DNA of 64,000 nt from Paraburkholderia fungorum (GCF_003610895.1 NZ_MCAS01000056.1:248001-312000); one strand, 5' to 3'. Counted from the stretch's first letter, positions 52,874 to 62,217 are shown. The notes: generated by a model from the letters alone, not told the origin. Made by a program: numbers and translations.

Positions 52874-53305
52874 TCATCGCTTGGCTCGCCGCGCGACTGT
52901 AAATACGAACAAACCGACAACGGCGCGCCGAATCAGGCGCATCGCACCATATAGCGCAGTACCCCGGCAATACGCGTTCAAGGTACTTGAGTTTGCGCTG
53001 CCGGCCACCAGATAAGTTACGTCGCGGTTGTTAAAAGGAAGTGGCACGTCACCGGCAGCCATCGGCCCCGCTGCCTTTGATGAGTACTATCACCACCGGC
53101 AACGCATAGCGAATTAAGCTAAACTGCCGTACGGATGACCCGCAAACGCGAGCTTTTCACATATGCCCTGAATGGTCTTCAGACTTTCTCGGGCATGTGC
53201 CGGCAAGGCTCCGGTTGCGGCAAAGCGAACGGAAGTTTCCCTAGATTTTGACGTATCGTGGCGAGCAATTCAGGCGGGCCTCGAACCGATAGAGGTATTC
53301 ATACA
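52874..53305. other. Intergenic region upstream of ffs and trxA
   Basis: About 430 bases without a convincing gene. It holds an imperfect inverted repeat, CATATGCCC (53160) and GGGCATGTG (53191), 22 bases apart, and the trxA control region. A 62-codon minus-strand frame here has no ribosome binding site. Confidence 0.45.
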
Positions 53306-53632
53306 ATGAGCGAATCAATCAAGCATATTAGCGACGCATCGTTCGAACAGGACGTCGTGAAATCCGACAAACCCGTGCTGCTCGATTTCTGGGCTGAATG
53401 GTGCGGTCCGTGCAAGATGATCGCGCCGATCCTCGACGAAGTCGCCAAGGATTACGCCGATCGCCTGCAAATCGCCAAGATCAACGTCGACGAACACCAA
53501 TCGACGCCGGCCAAGTTCGGCGTGCGCGGCATCCCCACGCTGCTGCTCTTCAAGAACGGCGCGGTCGCCGCGCAGAAAGTCGGCGCACTGTCGAAGTCGC
53601 AACTCACCGCGTTCCTCGACGGCAACCTGTAA
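53306..53632 (+). CDS. trxA: Thioredoxin
   Basis: 108 residues, the family length. Redox-active WCGPC in FWAEWCGPCKMIAP (about 32-36), cis-Pro in GIPTLLLF, and buried Asp in LLDFWA. General cytoplasmic disulfide reductase. Start at 53306 (MSESIKHISDAS) after GAGGT. Followed by rho, the conserved trxA-rho order. Confidence 0.98.
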   Translation: MSESIKHISDASFEQDVVKSDKPVLLDFWAEWCGPCKMIAPILDEVAKDYADRLQIAKINVDEHQSTPAKFGVRGIPTLLLFKNGAVAAQKVGALSKSQLTAFLDGNL

Positions 53633-53699
53633 ACGGCGCATCGGCGCCCGGCACATCGGCGCGCTCCGGGTTCCTTGAGACCATCGGGCGCGCAGTCTT

Positions 53700-53727
53700 A
53701 GGCGTGTTGTCCAACGACAACACGCCT
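53700..53727. other. Perfect 12-bp hairpin between trxA and rho
   Basis: AGGCGTGTTGTC, loop CAAC, GACAACACGCCT. No T run on either side, so it is not a standard intrinsic terminator. It is upstream of rho, whose expression is autoregulated by attenuation in other bacteria. Confidence 0.6.
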
Positions 53728-53882
53728 GATAAGAAAGATGCCATGCCGTCGCACTGGCGGAAATTGGCGTGTGCTATGCTAGAATCCGCAAAACGTCGAA
53801 AAGACGTGTAAGTCCTTGAGCGGTTCCGCTCACTCTCCTCCCAGATTTCATTTCGTCGCACCTTCTCCTGCGGGTTCTCCGT

Positions 53883-55151
53883 ATGCATTTATCCGAGCTT
53901 AAGACTCTGCACGTGTCCGAATTGATCGAGATGGCCAATGGCCTCGAGATCGAAAGTGCAAACCGCCTGCGCAAGCAGGAATTGATGTTTGCCATTCTAA
54001 AAAAACGAGCCAAAACGGGCGACACGATCTTCGGCGACGGCACGCTCGAAGTGCTGCCGGACGGTTTCGGCTTCCTGCGTTCGCCGGAAACCTCGTATCT
54101 CGCCAGCACGGACGATATTTACATCAGCCCGTCGCAAATCCGCCGCTTCAACCTGCACACGGGCGACACGATCGAAGGCGAAGTGCGTACGCCGAAAGAC
54201 GGCGAACGCTATTTCGCGCTTGTGAAGGTGGACAAGGTCAACGGCCAGCCGCCGGAAGCCTCGAAGCACAAGATCATGTTCGAAAACCTGACGCCGCTGC
54301 ACCCGAACAAGGTGCTGCTGCTCGAACGTGAAATGCGTGGCGAGGAAAACGTCACGGGCCGCATCATCGACATGATCGCGCCGATCGGCAAGGGCCAGCG
54401 CGGCTTGCTGGTGGCGTCGCCGAAGTCCGGTAAGACCGTGATGCTGCAGCACATCGCGCACGCCATCAAGCAGAACCATCCGGATGTCGTGCTGTTCGTG
54501 CTGCTGATCGACGAACGCCCGGAAGAAGTGACCGAAATGCAGCGTTCGGTGGCGGGCGAAGTGATCGCCTCCACGTTCGACGAACCGGCTGCGCGCCACG
54601 TGCAAGTCGCCGAAATGGTGATCGAAAAAGCCAAGCGCCTCGTCGAAATGAAGAACGACGTGGTGATTCTGCTCGACTCGATCACGCGTCTCGCGCGTGC
54701 GTACAACACCGTCGTGCCGGCCTCGGGCAAGGTGCTGACGGGCGGTGTCGACGCGAACGCGCTGCAACGCCCGAAGCGCTTCTTCGGCGCGGCGCGCAAT
54801 ATCGAGGAAGGCGGATCGCTCACCATCATCGGCACGGCGCTGATCGAAACCGGCAGCCGCATGGACGACGTGATCTACGAAGAGTTCAAGGGCACCGGCA
54901 ACATGGAAGTGCACCTGGAACGGCGCCTGGCTGAAAAGCGCGTCTACCCGTCGATCAACCTGAACAAATCCGGCACGCGCCGCGAAGAACTGCTGATCAA
55001 GCCCGAAGTGCTGCAAAAGATCTGGGTGCTGCGCAAGTTCATTCACGACATGGACGAAGTCGAGTCGATGGAATTCCTGCTCGACAAGATTCGCCAGACG
55101 AAGAGCAACTCCGAGTTCTTCGACATGATGCGTCGTGGCGGCGGCAGCTAA
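53883..55151 (+). CDS. rho: Transcription termination factor Rho
   Basis: 422 residues. Hexameric RNA helicase. N-terminal RNA-binding domain with DGFGFLRS and YISPSQIRRFNL, Walker A VASPKSGKTVM, Walker B VVILLDSITRLARAYN, Q-loop/R-loop (GGVDANALQRPKRFFGAARN) and arginine finger region. Close to E. coli Rho throughout (419 residues). Start at 53883 (MHLSELKTLHVSELIEMA). Upstream lies a 12-bp hairpin; a strong terminator follows. Confidence 0.98.
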   Translation: MHLSELKTLHVSELIEMANGLEIESANRLRKQELMFAILKKRAKTGDTIFGDGTLEVLPDGFGFLRSPETSYLASTDDIYISPSQIRRFNLHTGDTIEGEVRTPKDGERYFALVKVDKVNGQPPEASKHKIMFENLTPLHPNKVLLLEREMRGEENVTGRIIDMIAPIGKGQRGLLVASPKSGKTVMLQHIAHAIKQNHPDVVLFVLLIDERPEEVTEMQRSVAGEVIASTFDEPAARHVQVAEMVIEKAKRLVEMKNDVVILLDSITRLARAYNTVVPASGKVLTGGVDANALQRPKRFFGAARNIEEGGSLTIIGTALIETGSRMDDVIYEEFKGTGNMEVHLERRLAEKRVYPSINLNKSGTRREELLIKPEVLQKIWVLRKFIHDMDEVESMEFLLDKIRQTKSNSEFFDMMRRGGGS

Positions 55152-55191
55152 AGCCTTACGCCGCAACAGCTGAACCCGCTGAACCGCATCG

Positions 55192-55225
55192 AAAAGCCGC
55201 TCGCCACAAACGAGCGGCTTTTTTT
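55192..55225 (+). terminator. Intrinsic terminator after rho
   Basis: Arms AAGCCGCTCG and CGAGCGGCTT followed by six to seven T. Confidence 0.9.
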
Positions 55226-55272
55226 CGTCCACAAGTTTCACTGACAAAGCGCGCCCCGACGTGACAACCTAT

Positions 55273-55299
55273 ACGTGAACGTACACGTTGCAGTACAAT
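55273..55299 (+). promoter_or_regulatory. MerR-type control site upstream of merR-MFS
   Basis: Inverted repeat ACGTG (55273-55277) and CACGT (55284-55288) next to TACAAT (55294-55299), 31 bases before the regulator start. Typical of a site bound by the MerR protein encoded here, though the exact -35 was not fitted. Confidence 0.4.
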
Positions 55300-55329
55300 G
55301 CATGCCATCCGCCACACTCGCCTCGCCTT

Positions 55330-55851
55330 ATGTCGAAGGACACGCCCACCCTGCTCACCGTGCGCGATGCCGCCGAACGCCTCGGCGTCACGTCGCGCAC
55401 GCTGAAGTATTACGAGGAACGCGGCCTCGTCGTGCCGACCCGCAGCGAAGGCCGCTATCGCCTTTATGACGAGGAAGACCTGAAGCGCTTCGGCCGCATA
55501 CTGCGCTTGCGCTCGCTCGGGTTTTCGCTGCACAGCATCACCGAAATGCTCAAGCGCCAGCTCGAACCGGTCGAAGGCGGCCATCGTTATTCCATTGAAT
55601 CGCTGCAGCAGATTCGTGACGCCATCGCAGACCAGGCTGAGGCGCTCGATGCCCGCATCGAAGCCATGCGCCGCGAACTCAAGGAAGCGCAGAAACTGCG
55701 CGCCGAACTGAGTCCCGACCTCGACTATCTCGAACGGCGCATTGCCGGCGAGAATCCGGACGCACTGCTCGAGCAGCGCCGCAACACACTCGCCAAAGCG
55801 GGGAACACACCCATCGAGAAGCGCCCGAAAAAGTCGCGCGAGCCCACATGA
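55330..55851 (+). CDS. MerR family transcriptional regulator
   Basis: 173 residues. MerR winged helix at about 8-75 (TVRDAAERLGVTSRTLKYYE, RYRLYDEEDLKRFGRILRLR), long dimerisation helix (SLQQIRDAIADQAEALDARI) and a basic tail. No Cys cluster for metals, so it probably senses an organic compound. Overlaps the MFS transporter start by 4 bases (ATGA at 55848), so the two are one operon and the transporter is the likely target. Confidence 0.92.
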   Translation: MSKDTPTLLTVRDAAERLGVTSRTLKYYEERGLVVPTRSEGRYRLYDEEDLKRFGRILRLRSLGFSLHSITEMLKRQLEPVEGGHRYSIESLQQIRDAIADQAEALDARIEAMRRELKEAQKLRAELSPDLDYLERRIAGENPDALLEQRRNTLAKAGNTPIEKRPKKSREPT

Positions 55852-57404
55852 GCTCGACCTCGCCCCGCGTACCGCTCTTTAGCGCCGCCAAACTGCGCGG
55901 CGACTTTTTCCCATGGGTGCTGGCTGTCGTCACCGGCCTCGACTACTTCGACAACGCGATCTTTTCGTTTTTCACCAGCTATATCGCCGGCGGCATCAAC
56001 GCGTCGCCGGATGAACTGGTGTGGGCGTCGAGCGCCTATGCAGTGGCGGCCGTGCTCGGCATCCTCCAGCAGCAATGGTGGGTCGAGCGCTTCGGTTACC
56101 GGCGCTACGTGGCCGGCTGCATGCTGCTCTATTCGGTCGGGGCGGTCGCCGCAACATTGTGCGAATCGTCAATCGAACTGGCGTTCGCACGCGGCTTTCA
56201 AGGCTACTTCATCGGCCCGATGATGGGCACCTGCCGCATCCTGATCCAGATGAGCTTTACGCCGCAGCAGCGACCCGCTGCAACCCGTGCCTTTCTGGTG
56301 CTGATCCTGTTGAGCAGCGCGCTCGCTCCGCTGATCGGCGGCCAGCTGCTCGCGCATTTCGACTGGCGCGCGCTGTTCGCCTGCACCGCGCCTGCCGGTG
56401 TGCTGTTTGCCATCCTCGCCCTGCTCGCGCTGCCCGATACCGGCAACCGTTTGCCGGAGGAGCGCGGCGTGGCGCACTTCTGGCCTTACCTGATCTTCGC
56501 GTTCGCGCAAGGCGCGCTGCAAATCGTCATGCAACAAGTGCGATTCCAGCTGTTCAGCGCCTCACCGGGGCTGATTCTGCTGACGGTCGCGGGCATCGCC
56601 GCGCTCGGCTGGTTCGCGTATCACCAGTGGCACCATCCGGCACCGCTGGTGCGTCTGCACGCCTTACGCGAAAAGGTGTTTCAGGTCGGGATCGTGCTGT
56701 ACATGTTCTATTACTATGTCTCGACTGCATTCAGCTATCTGACATCGCGCTTTCTCGAAAGCGGCCTCGGCTATCCCGTCGAGAATGCCGGGCGGCTGGT
56801 CGGCGTGACGTCGTTGATTTCGGCGAGCGCACTGTTCGTCTACCTGCGTTACGCCAAACTCCTGTCGCACAAGAAGTGGATCATCGTGCCGGGTTTCGCG
56901 GTGGCGGCGTTCGCAGCCGCATGGATGACGCGCATGGCGCCGGACGTAGGCCAGGCCGCGCTGATCGTGCCGATGCTGCTGCGCGGGCTGCTGCTGTTGT
57001 TCATCGTGCTGCCGGTCGCCAATCTGACATTTAGAATCTTCGCTATCGAAGAATTCACGCACGGCTACCGGCTGAAAAACATCGTACGGCAACTGACGAT
57101 CTCGTTCGCGACGGCCTCGGTGATCATCGTCGAGCAGCATCGGCAGGCGCTGCATCAGGCGCGCCTCGCGGAGTTCGTGAATCCGTACAATCCGGTGTTC
57201 CAGAATTCGCTCGCGGCACTCACCCACGGCTTCAGCGCCGCCGGCCGCTCACCGTCGGAGGCGCATTCGCTTGCGATCGTGGAAATCAGCCGGACGGTCG
57301 CGCAGCAGGCCAGCTTCCTGAGCTCGCTGGACGGCTTCTACTTTCTGATTGGCATTGCGATATGCGGCGGTATTTTCGCCGCGTGGCAAAAACAGATCGA
57401 CTAG
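55848..57404 (+). CDS. MFS transporter, DHA2 family (14 helices)
   Basis: 518 residues with about 14 membrane helices, the DHA2 drug:proton antiporter size. Motif C-like and A-like parts: FFPWVLAVVTGLDYFDNAI, QQWWVERFGYRRYVAGCMLL, GFQGYFIGPMMGTCRILI. The first helix has acidic residues expected for proton coupling. Likely exports toxic compounds and is controlled by the preceding MerR regulator. Substrate unknown. Confidence 0.9.
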   Translation: MSSTSPRVPLFSAAKLRGDFFPWVLAVVTGLDYFDNAIFSFFTSYIAGGINASPDELVWASSAYAVAAVLGILQQQWWVERFGYRRYVAGCMLLYSVGAVAATLCESSIELAFARGFQGYFIGPMMGTCRILIQMSFTPQQRPAATRAFLVLILLSSALAPLIGGQLLAHFDWRALFACTAPAGVLFAILALLALPDTGNRLPEERGVAHFWPYLIFAFAQGALQIVMQQVRFQLFSASPGLILLTVAGIAALGWFAYHQWHHPAPLVRLHALREKVFQVGIVLYMFYYYVSTAFSYLTSRFLESGLGYPVENAGRLVGVTSLISASALFVYLRYAKLLSHKKWIIVPGFAVAAFAAAWMTRMAPDVGQAALIVPMLLRGLLLLFIVLPVANLTFRIFAIEEFTHGYRLKNIVRQLTISFATASVIIVEQHRQALHQARLAEFVNPYNPVFQNSLAALTHGFSAAGRSPSEAHSLAIVEISRTVAQQASFLSSLDGFYFLIGIAICGGIFAAWQKQID

Positions 57405-57419
57405 GGGTTTCATCAGGCC

Positions 57420-58253
57420 ATGCTCTCGAAACTCACCCAATGGCTCGGCACACGCCGCCGCGACCGCGCGTTGCGCGACTATGCGATCGAGGACGCCCTC
57501 TGGCAGGCCACGCTCGACGGCCTGCCGTTCCTCGCTCACCTCGACGCGCCGGATCGCGTGCGCCTGCGCGAGCTGACCAGTCTGTTCATCGCGCAGAAGG
57601 AATTTTCAACCGCCCACGAGCTCGAGCTGACCGACGCCATGACCGTGGCGATCGCCGCGCAAGCCTGTTTGCCGGTGCTGAACCTGAGCCTTGATCTGTA
57701 TCGCGGCTGGGTCGGCGTGATCGTCTATCCTGGCGAGTTCGTGATCCGCAAGACAGTCGAGGACGAAGACGGCGTGGTGCACGAGGTCGAGCAGGACGCG
57801 AGCGGCGAAGCGTGGGAAGGCGGCCCGGTGGTGCTGTCGTGGGAAGACGCGCAGATGACCGGTGGCACGGACGCCTATAACGTCGTGATTCACGAATTCG
57901 CGCACAAGATCGACATGCTGAACGGCGAGGCGGACGGCCACCCACCGCTCATGCGCCGTTGGCATGCGCCGCTCGATTCACAGGCATGGGCCGACATTTT
58001 CGACCACGCCTACGACCACTTCTGCGCCAGGGTGGACGCGGTGCCGGATAGGCGTTGGGCCCGTTTCGAGCGCGATTCGCTGATCGATCCGTACGCGGCA
58101 GACCATCCATCGGAATTTTTTGCCGTTTGCAGCGAAGCCCTGTTTGTCCAGCCGCAAGCGTTCGAGGCCGAGTATCCCGAGCTTTATCGCTTGCTGGCGC
58201 GGTATTACCGCCAGGACCCCGCGCGAGTGGGATTGGCGTTCGCTCCGGCCTGA
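57420..58253 (+). CDS. mtfA: Zinc metallopeptidase MtfA (M90)
   Basis: 277 residues. Zinc site in VIHEFAHKIDMLNGEADG (HEFAH at about 158-162), a third ligand in a Glu-containing segment further on (DHPSEFFAVCSEAL). In E. coli MtfA binds the Mlc repressor and so affects the glucose phosphotransferase system; whether it does so here is unknown. Follows the MFS gene by 15 bases. Confidence 0.92.
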   Translation: MLSKLTQWLGTRRRDRALRDYAIEDALWQATLDGLPFLAHLDAPDRVRLRELTSLFIAQKEFSTAHELELTDAMTVAIAAQACLPVLNLSLDLYRGWVGVIVYPGEFVIRKTVEDEDGVVHEVEQDASGEAWEGGPVVLSWEDAQMTGGTDAYNVVIHEFAHKIDMLNGEADGHPPLMRRWHAPLDSQAWADIFDHAYDHFCARVDAVPDRRWARFERDSLIDPYAADHPSEFFAVCSEALFVQPQAFEAEYPELYRLLARYYRQDPARVGLAFAPA

Positions 58254-58376
58254 GGCCCGCCGTATAAGGGCCGCCGCGTAGCAGGCGCCCGCACCATGGA
58301 CGGGAGAAGCAGCGGAGAAAGTGCGGGCAGACAATGCTAAAAAGGTCGTAGAAAGGTCGTCAAGCGACTGATTTTC

Positions 58377-58385
58377 TGGCATAAT
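58377..58385 (+). promoter_or_regulatory. Candidate extended -10 promoter of rpmE2
   Basis: TGG followed by CATAAT, close to TGnTATAAT, about 100 bases before the start. No clear -35 box. Nothing else is visible between mtfA and rpmE2. Confidence 0.4.
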
Positions 58386-58485
58386 CGCGGTTTTTCGACC
58401 ATAGGCAAGTGGCTCGCGCCTAGATGCTGTCCGTATATATAACGGCTGCACGCGGGTTGGCTACCGCCAGATTAAAGGAAAGACC

Positions 58486-58752
58486 ATGAAAGAAGGCATT
58501 CACCCGGATTACCGCGAAGTCCTGTTCGTCGACATGTCGATCGACTTCAAGTTTGTGACGCGCTCGACCATCCAGACGCGTGAAACCGCCGAATTCAACG
58601 GCAAGACCTACCCGCTCGCCAAGATCGAAGTGTCGTCGGAATCGCATCCGTTCTACACCGGCCAACAAAAGATCATGGACACGGCAGGCCGCGTCGAGAA
58701 GTTCAACAAGAAGTTCGGCACGCGCGCTACCGGCAAGGCAGCAGCGAAGTAA
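58486..58752 (+). CDS. rpmE2: 50S ribosomal protein L31, type B
   Basis: 88 residues. Starts MKEGIHPDYREVLFVDMS and contains SSESHPFYTGQQKIMDTAGR and VEKFNKKFG. It lacks the zinc-binding Cys motif of the usual L31, which defines the type B paralogue that replaces it under zinc shortage in many bacteria. No Zur box was recognised. Followed by a clear terminator. Confidence 0.97.
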   Translation: MKEGIHPDYREVLFVDMSIDFKFVTRSTIQTRETAEFNGKTYPLAKIEVSSESHPFYTGQQKIMDTAGRVEKFNKKFGTRATGKAAAK

Positions 58753-58795
58753 TACGCGCTTCGTCGCCGGCCTTGGCCCGCAACGAAGCAGCAGC

Positions 58796-58826
58796 AAAAA
58801 AGGGCAGCGCAAGCTGCCCTTTTTTG
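58796..58826. terminator. Terminator after rpmE2
   Basis: Arms AGGGCAGC and GCTGCCCT around GCAA, flanked by AAAAA and TTTTTT. Confidence 0.88.
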
Positions 58827-58867
58827 TCGCCCTATTCCGGGCGCCCGGATACGAAGCAGCGCCATGC

Positions 58868-58912
58868 GGCGAACCGTCGCCCGGCGAAGCGTCGCCCGGC
58901 GAACCGTCGCCC
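58868..58912. repeat. 15-bp tandem repeat, three copies
   Basis: GGCGAACCGTCGCCC at 58868, 58883 (one change, AAGC) and 58898. Lies between rpmE2 and the glycosyltransferase, about 80 bases before its candidate -10 box. Confidence 0.75.
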
Positions 58913-58989
58913 GTCGCGGCGCCGTGTTACAGGTATCCCATTCACGTTGCGAGCCGTTACTGGCCGTGACGCGCATCGCACGGCACGAC

Positions 58990-58995
58990 TACAAT
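58990..58995 (+). promoter_or_regulatory. Candidate -10 box of the glycosyltransferase gene
   Basis: TACAAT in GACTACAATGCCGG, 83 bases before the chosen start. It overlaps the upstream in-frame ATG at 58994, which argues that ATG is not the translation start. Confidence 0.35.
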
Positions 58996-59077
58996 GCCGG
59001 ATGCTCCAAACTGGCCATTCCCGCCGGACATTCCATCCGGTCCCGGCTGCACCGCTTATCCGATATCCACACACCGC

Positions 59078-60835
59078 ATGAGACCTGTCGTTCGCCTCAC
59101 TGCTTCCGCGACCAGTGCGTTACCGCGCTGGCTGCTGCTGACCATCTGTATCGTTTACGCGTTTTTTGGCCTGTTCGGCCGGGATCCGTGGAAGAACGAG
59201 GATGCAGCCGGCTTCGGCGTCATGTGGACGATGGCCAACGGCAACGCGCACGACTGGCTGCTGCCGAATCTGGTCGGCAAGTACATGACGGAAGACGGCC
59301 CGCTCGGTTACTGGCTCGGCGCCAGCGCGATTCGCGCGCTCGCGCCCTGGGTCGACGCGAGCAACGCCTCACGCGTGTTTACCGGCCTGCTGTTTTGCGC
59401 GGCCTGCGCGTTTGTCTGGTATGCCGCTTACCTGCTCGGCCGGCGCGCCGAAGTACAGCCGTTCAAATACGCATTCGGCGGCGAACCGGAGCCGCGCGAC
59501 TACGGCCGCACCCTCGCCGACGGCGCACTGCTGATCCTGCTCGCCTGCTTCGGCCTTGCCGAACGTGGCCACGAAACCACGCCTCAGCTAGCGCAGTTCT
59601 TCGGCATCGCCATGCTCGTCTATGGGCTTGTGCGGATGATCGACAAGCCGATCCAGGGCGCGCTGATCTGGGGTCTCGCGCTCGGCCTCGTGACGCTCTC
59701 CAGCAGTCCGGTGCTGGTCGGCGCGTTGTTGCTCGGCACCCTGGCGATGGCGCTGATCGTGCGCGAAGCACGCTCGCGCTGGCTGCTGCTGGCCGGCTTA
59801 CCGGTGGCGCTTGTGCTCTCGATTGCGTGGCCAATCGCCGCAATCGCCGCGTTTCCCGACGACGCCGTCTGGTACCTGAGCCAGTGGGTGCACGTCAGCC
59901 TGTCGTCATTCGCCGGGCCACCCGGCTCGGTGGCGGCCTACGCGCTCAAGAATCTGCCGCTCTTCACCTGGCCGGCCTGGCCGCTGGCGCTCTGGGCATG
60001 GTTCAGCTGGTCGGGTCTGCGGCGCGCGCCACACGTCGCGATTCCGCTGTCGGTGATCGGGCCGTTGCTCGTTCTGGTCGTCCTGCAGAGTCATCAGTCG
60101 AACCGGCTTTACATGCTGTTGCTGCCGCCGCTCGCGGTACTGGCCACCTTCGCGCTGCCCACGCTCAAACGCGGTGCGATCAACGCGATCGACTGGTTCG
60201 CGCTGCTGAGCTTCACGATCCTTGGCAGCTTCGTCTGGCTGGTGTACATCGCCGGGCTGACCGGCTTCCCCTATCCGCTCGCGCGCAACCTCGCGCGTCT
60301 CGCCCCAGGGTTTGCGCCGCAGTTCAAGATCCTGTCGTTCGTATGCGCGGTGGCGGTGACGATCTGCTGGTTCGTCCTGGTGCAATGGCGCCTGGCCCGT
60401 CATCCTAAAGTCCTGTGGCGCAGTGTGGTGCTCTCGAGCGCCGGCACGACGCTAATGTGGGTGCTGCTGATGACGCTGTGGCTGCCGGTCGTCAACTACA
60501 GCCGGACCTATAAGGACGTCGCCGAACAGATCGCCAGCCATCTGCCCGACGACTACACCTGCATCTCGCCGGTACGCCTCGGTAACGCGCAAATCGCGAC
60601 TTTCGCCTATTTCGGCGACATGCATTTCTCGTTCAACCAGGATTGCGACGTGATCCTGCGTCAGGACACCCAGGATTTCGGCGACCCGAGCGCGATGTCG
60701 GACTTCATCTGGAAGCTGGTGTGGGAAGGCCGCCGCGTGGCCGATCGCGACGAACGCTTCCGCCTTTATGTGCGGATCGACCGTCCGAAGCCGCCGGCCA
60801 TCAAACGCCGCAGCTGGCACAAGAAGCCGGACTGA
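59078..60835 (+). CDS. ArnT-like membrane glycosyltransferase (PMT family)
   Basis: 585 residues, about 11-12 predicted membrane helices with periplasmic loops. The first loop has FGRDPWKNEDAAGFG, matching the conserved acidic D-E/D motif of protein-mannosyl/ArnT-type GT-C enzymes (FGRDPW), followed by WLLPNLVG and YWLGASAIRAL. Such enzymes transfer sugars from a lipid carrier to lipid A or proteins. Start at 59078 (MRPVVRLTAS), judged against 58994 because of the -10 box. The MATE gene starts 2 bases after its stop. Confidence 0.82.
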   Translation: MRPVVRLTASATSALPRWLLLTICIVYAFFGLFGRDPWKNEDAAGFGVMWTMANGNAHDWLLPNLVGKYMTEDGPLGYWLGASAIRALAPWVDASNASRVFTGLLFCAACAFVWYAAYLLGRRAEVQPFKYAFGGEPEPRDYGRTLADGALLILLACFGLAERGHETTPQLAQFFGIAMLVYGLVRMIDKPIQGALIWGLALGLVTLSSSPVLVGALLLGTLAMALIVREARSRWLLLAGLPVALVLSIAWPIAAIAAFPDDAVWYLSQWVHVSLSSFAGPPGSVAAYALKNLPLFTWPAWPLALWAWFSWSGLRRAPHVAIPLSVIGPLLVLVVLQSHQSNRLYMLLLPPLAVLATFALPTLKRGAINAIDWFALLSFTILGSFVWLVYIAGLTGFPYPLARNLARLAPGFAPQFKILSFVCAVAVTICWFVLVQWRLARHPKVLWRSVVLSSAGTTLMWVLLMTLWLPVVNYSRTYKDVAEQIASHLPDDYTCISPVRLGNAQIATFAYFGDMHFSFNQDCDVILRQDTQDFGDPSAMSDFIWKLVWEGRRVADRDERFRLYVRIDRPKPPAIKRRSWHKKPD

Positions 60836-60837
60836 GC

Positions 60838-62217
60838 ATGTTCGCTGATGTACGGAAAATCGCCGCGCTCGCCTGGCCCGTGCTGATCGGCCAACTGGCG
60901 ATCATCGCGTTCGGCGTGATCGACACGGCCATGGTCGGCCGCTATTCGGCCGTCGATCTCGCCGCGCTCGGCCTCGGCTCGTCGATCTATATTTCTGTCT
61001 ACATCGGTCTGACCGGCATCCTGACCGCGCTGCAACCGATCACCGCGCAACTCTACGGCGCGCGCCGCTACCTCGAGATCGGCGAAGAAGTGCGCCAGTC
61101 CTTGTGGCTCGCGCTCGCGCTGACCGTGATCGGCTTTCTGATTCTCTACTTTCCGGGGCCGGTTCTGCAGGTCGCGCGCGTGCCCGAAGCGCTGCACGAG
61201 CGCACGGTCGCCTATCTGCAGATTCTGGCGTTCGGCTTGCCGGCCGGCCTCGCCTTTCGCGTCTACAGCTCGATCACCAATGCGGTCGGCAAACCGCGGC
61301 TCGTGATGATCCTGCAGATCGGCGCGCTGCTGCTCAAGTTTCCGCTCAACACGTGGTTCATCTTCGGCGGACTCGGCGTGCCGGCGCTCGGCGGCCCCGG
61401 TTGCGCGCTCGCCAGCACCACGATCAACTGGGGGCTGGCCGTGGTTGGGATGCTGCTGTTAACGCGGGTCCACGTCTTCAAGCCGTTTGCGATCTTCGCG
61501 CACTTCTGCTGGCCGGTCTGGCGCCGGCAGGCGGCGCAGCTGCGTCTGGGCATTCCAATGGGCCTGTCGTACCTGATCGAAGTCACCTCGTACACGTTCA
61601 TGGCGCTCTTCATTGCGCGCTTCGGCACGACCACGCTCGCCGGGCACCAGATCGCCGGCAACGTCGGCGCCGTGCTCTATATGACGCCGCTGTCGATCGG
61701 CATCGCCTCATCGACACTGGTTGCCCAGGCGCTCGGCGCGCATCGCCCCGAAGCGGCGCGCACGCTGTCACGGCACGGCATCATGATGGCCGTGGCGATC
61801 GCCTGCTGCTATGGCGCGATCGTGCTGGTGCTGCGGCCGTACTTGATCGAGGGCTATACGCCGAACGCGCAGGTCGCGGCGGCGGCAATGCCGCTGGTGT
61901 TGATCGTCGTGTGCTATCACCTGTTCGATGCGTTGCAGATCACCACCGCGTTCGTGCTGCGCGCGTACAAGGTGGCCGTCGTGCCGACCGTTATCTATGC
62001 GGTTGCGCTATGGGGCGTGGGGCTCGGCGGCGGCTATCTGCTCGGCTTCAATGTCCTGGGCGCGACGCCGCAATGGCTGACCGGCGCGCGCGGTTTCTGG
62101 GTCGCCAATACGCTCAGCCTCGCGATTGCCGGCATCGGTTTGCTGTTGTACTGGCGTGGCGTGAGCAAGCGGTATTTACGCGCCGAGGCTGTGGTCAGGG
62201 TGGATTCGGCGGCCTGA
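60838..62217 (+). CDS. MATE family efflux transporter (NorM type)
   Basis: 459 residues, 12 membrane helices in two homologous halves (first half LIGQLAIIAFGVIDTAMVGR, second half GLSYLIEVTSYTFMALFIAR). Cation-coupled multidrug exporter. It starts 2 bases after the glycosyltransferase stop and therefore belongs to the same operon, an arrangement that might mean a transported lipid-linked product but could be accidental. Its 3' end overlaps the minus-strand decarboxylase gene by 42 bases. Confidence 0.92.
   Translation: MFADVRKIAALAWPVLIGQLAIIAFGVIDTAMVGRYSAVDLAALGLGSSIYISVYIGLTGILTALQPITAQLYGARRYLEIGEEVRQSLWLALALTVIGFLILYFPGPVLQVARVPEALHERTVAYLQILAFGLPAGLAFRVYSSITNAVGKPRLVMILQIGALLLKFPLNTWFIFGGLGVPALGGPGCALASTTINWGLAVVGMLLLTRVHVFKPFAIFAHFCWPVWRRQAAQLRLGIPMGLSYLIEVTSYTFMALFIARFGTTTLAGHQIAGNVGAVLYMTPLSIGIASSTLVAQALGAHRPEAARTLSRHGIMMAVAIACCYGAIVLVLRPYLIEGYTPNAQVAAAAMPLVLIVVCYHLFDALQITTAFVLRAYKVAVVPTVIYAVALWGVGLGGGYLLGFNVLGATPQWLTGARGFWVANTLSLAIAGIGLLLYWRGVSKRYLRAEAVVRVDSAA

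Noticed and set aside
52874..53062. 62-codon minus-strand frame upstream of ffs
   Set aside because: No ribosome binding site, and it reads straight through the ffs promoter region.
58864..60408. 514-codon frame overlapping the glycosyltransferase in another frame
   Set aside because: Arg-rich out-of-frame translation of a membrane protein gene; no motif.
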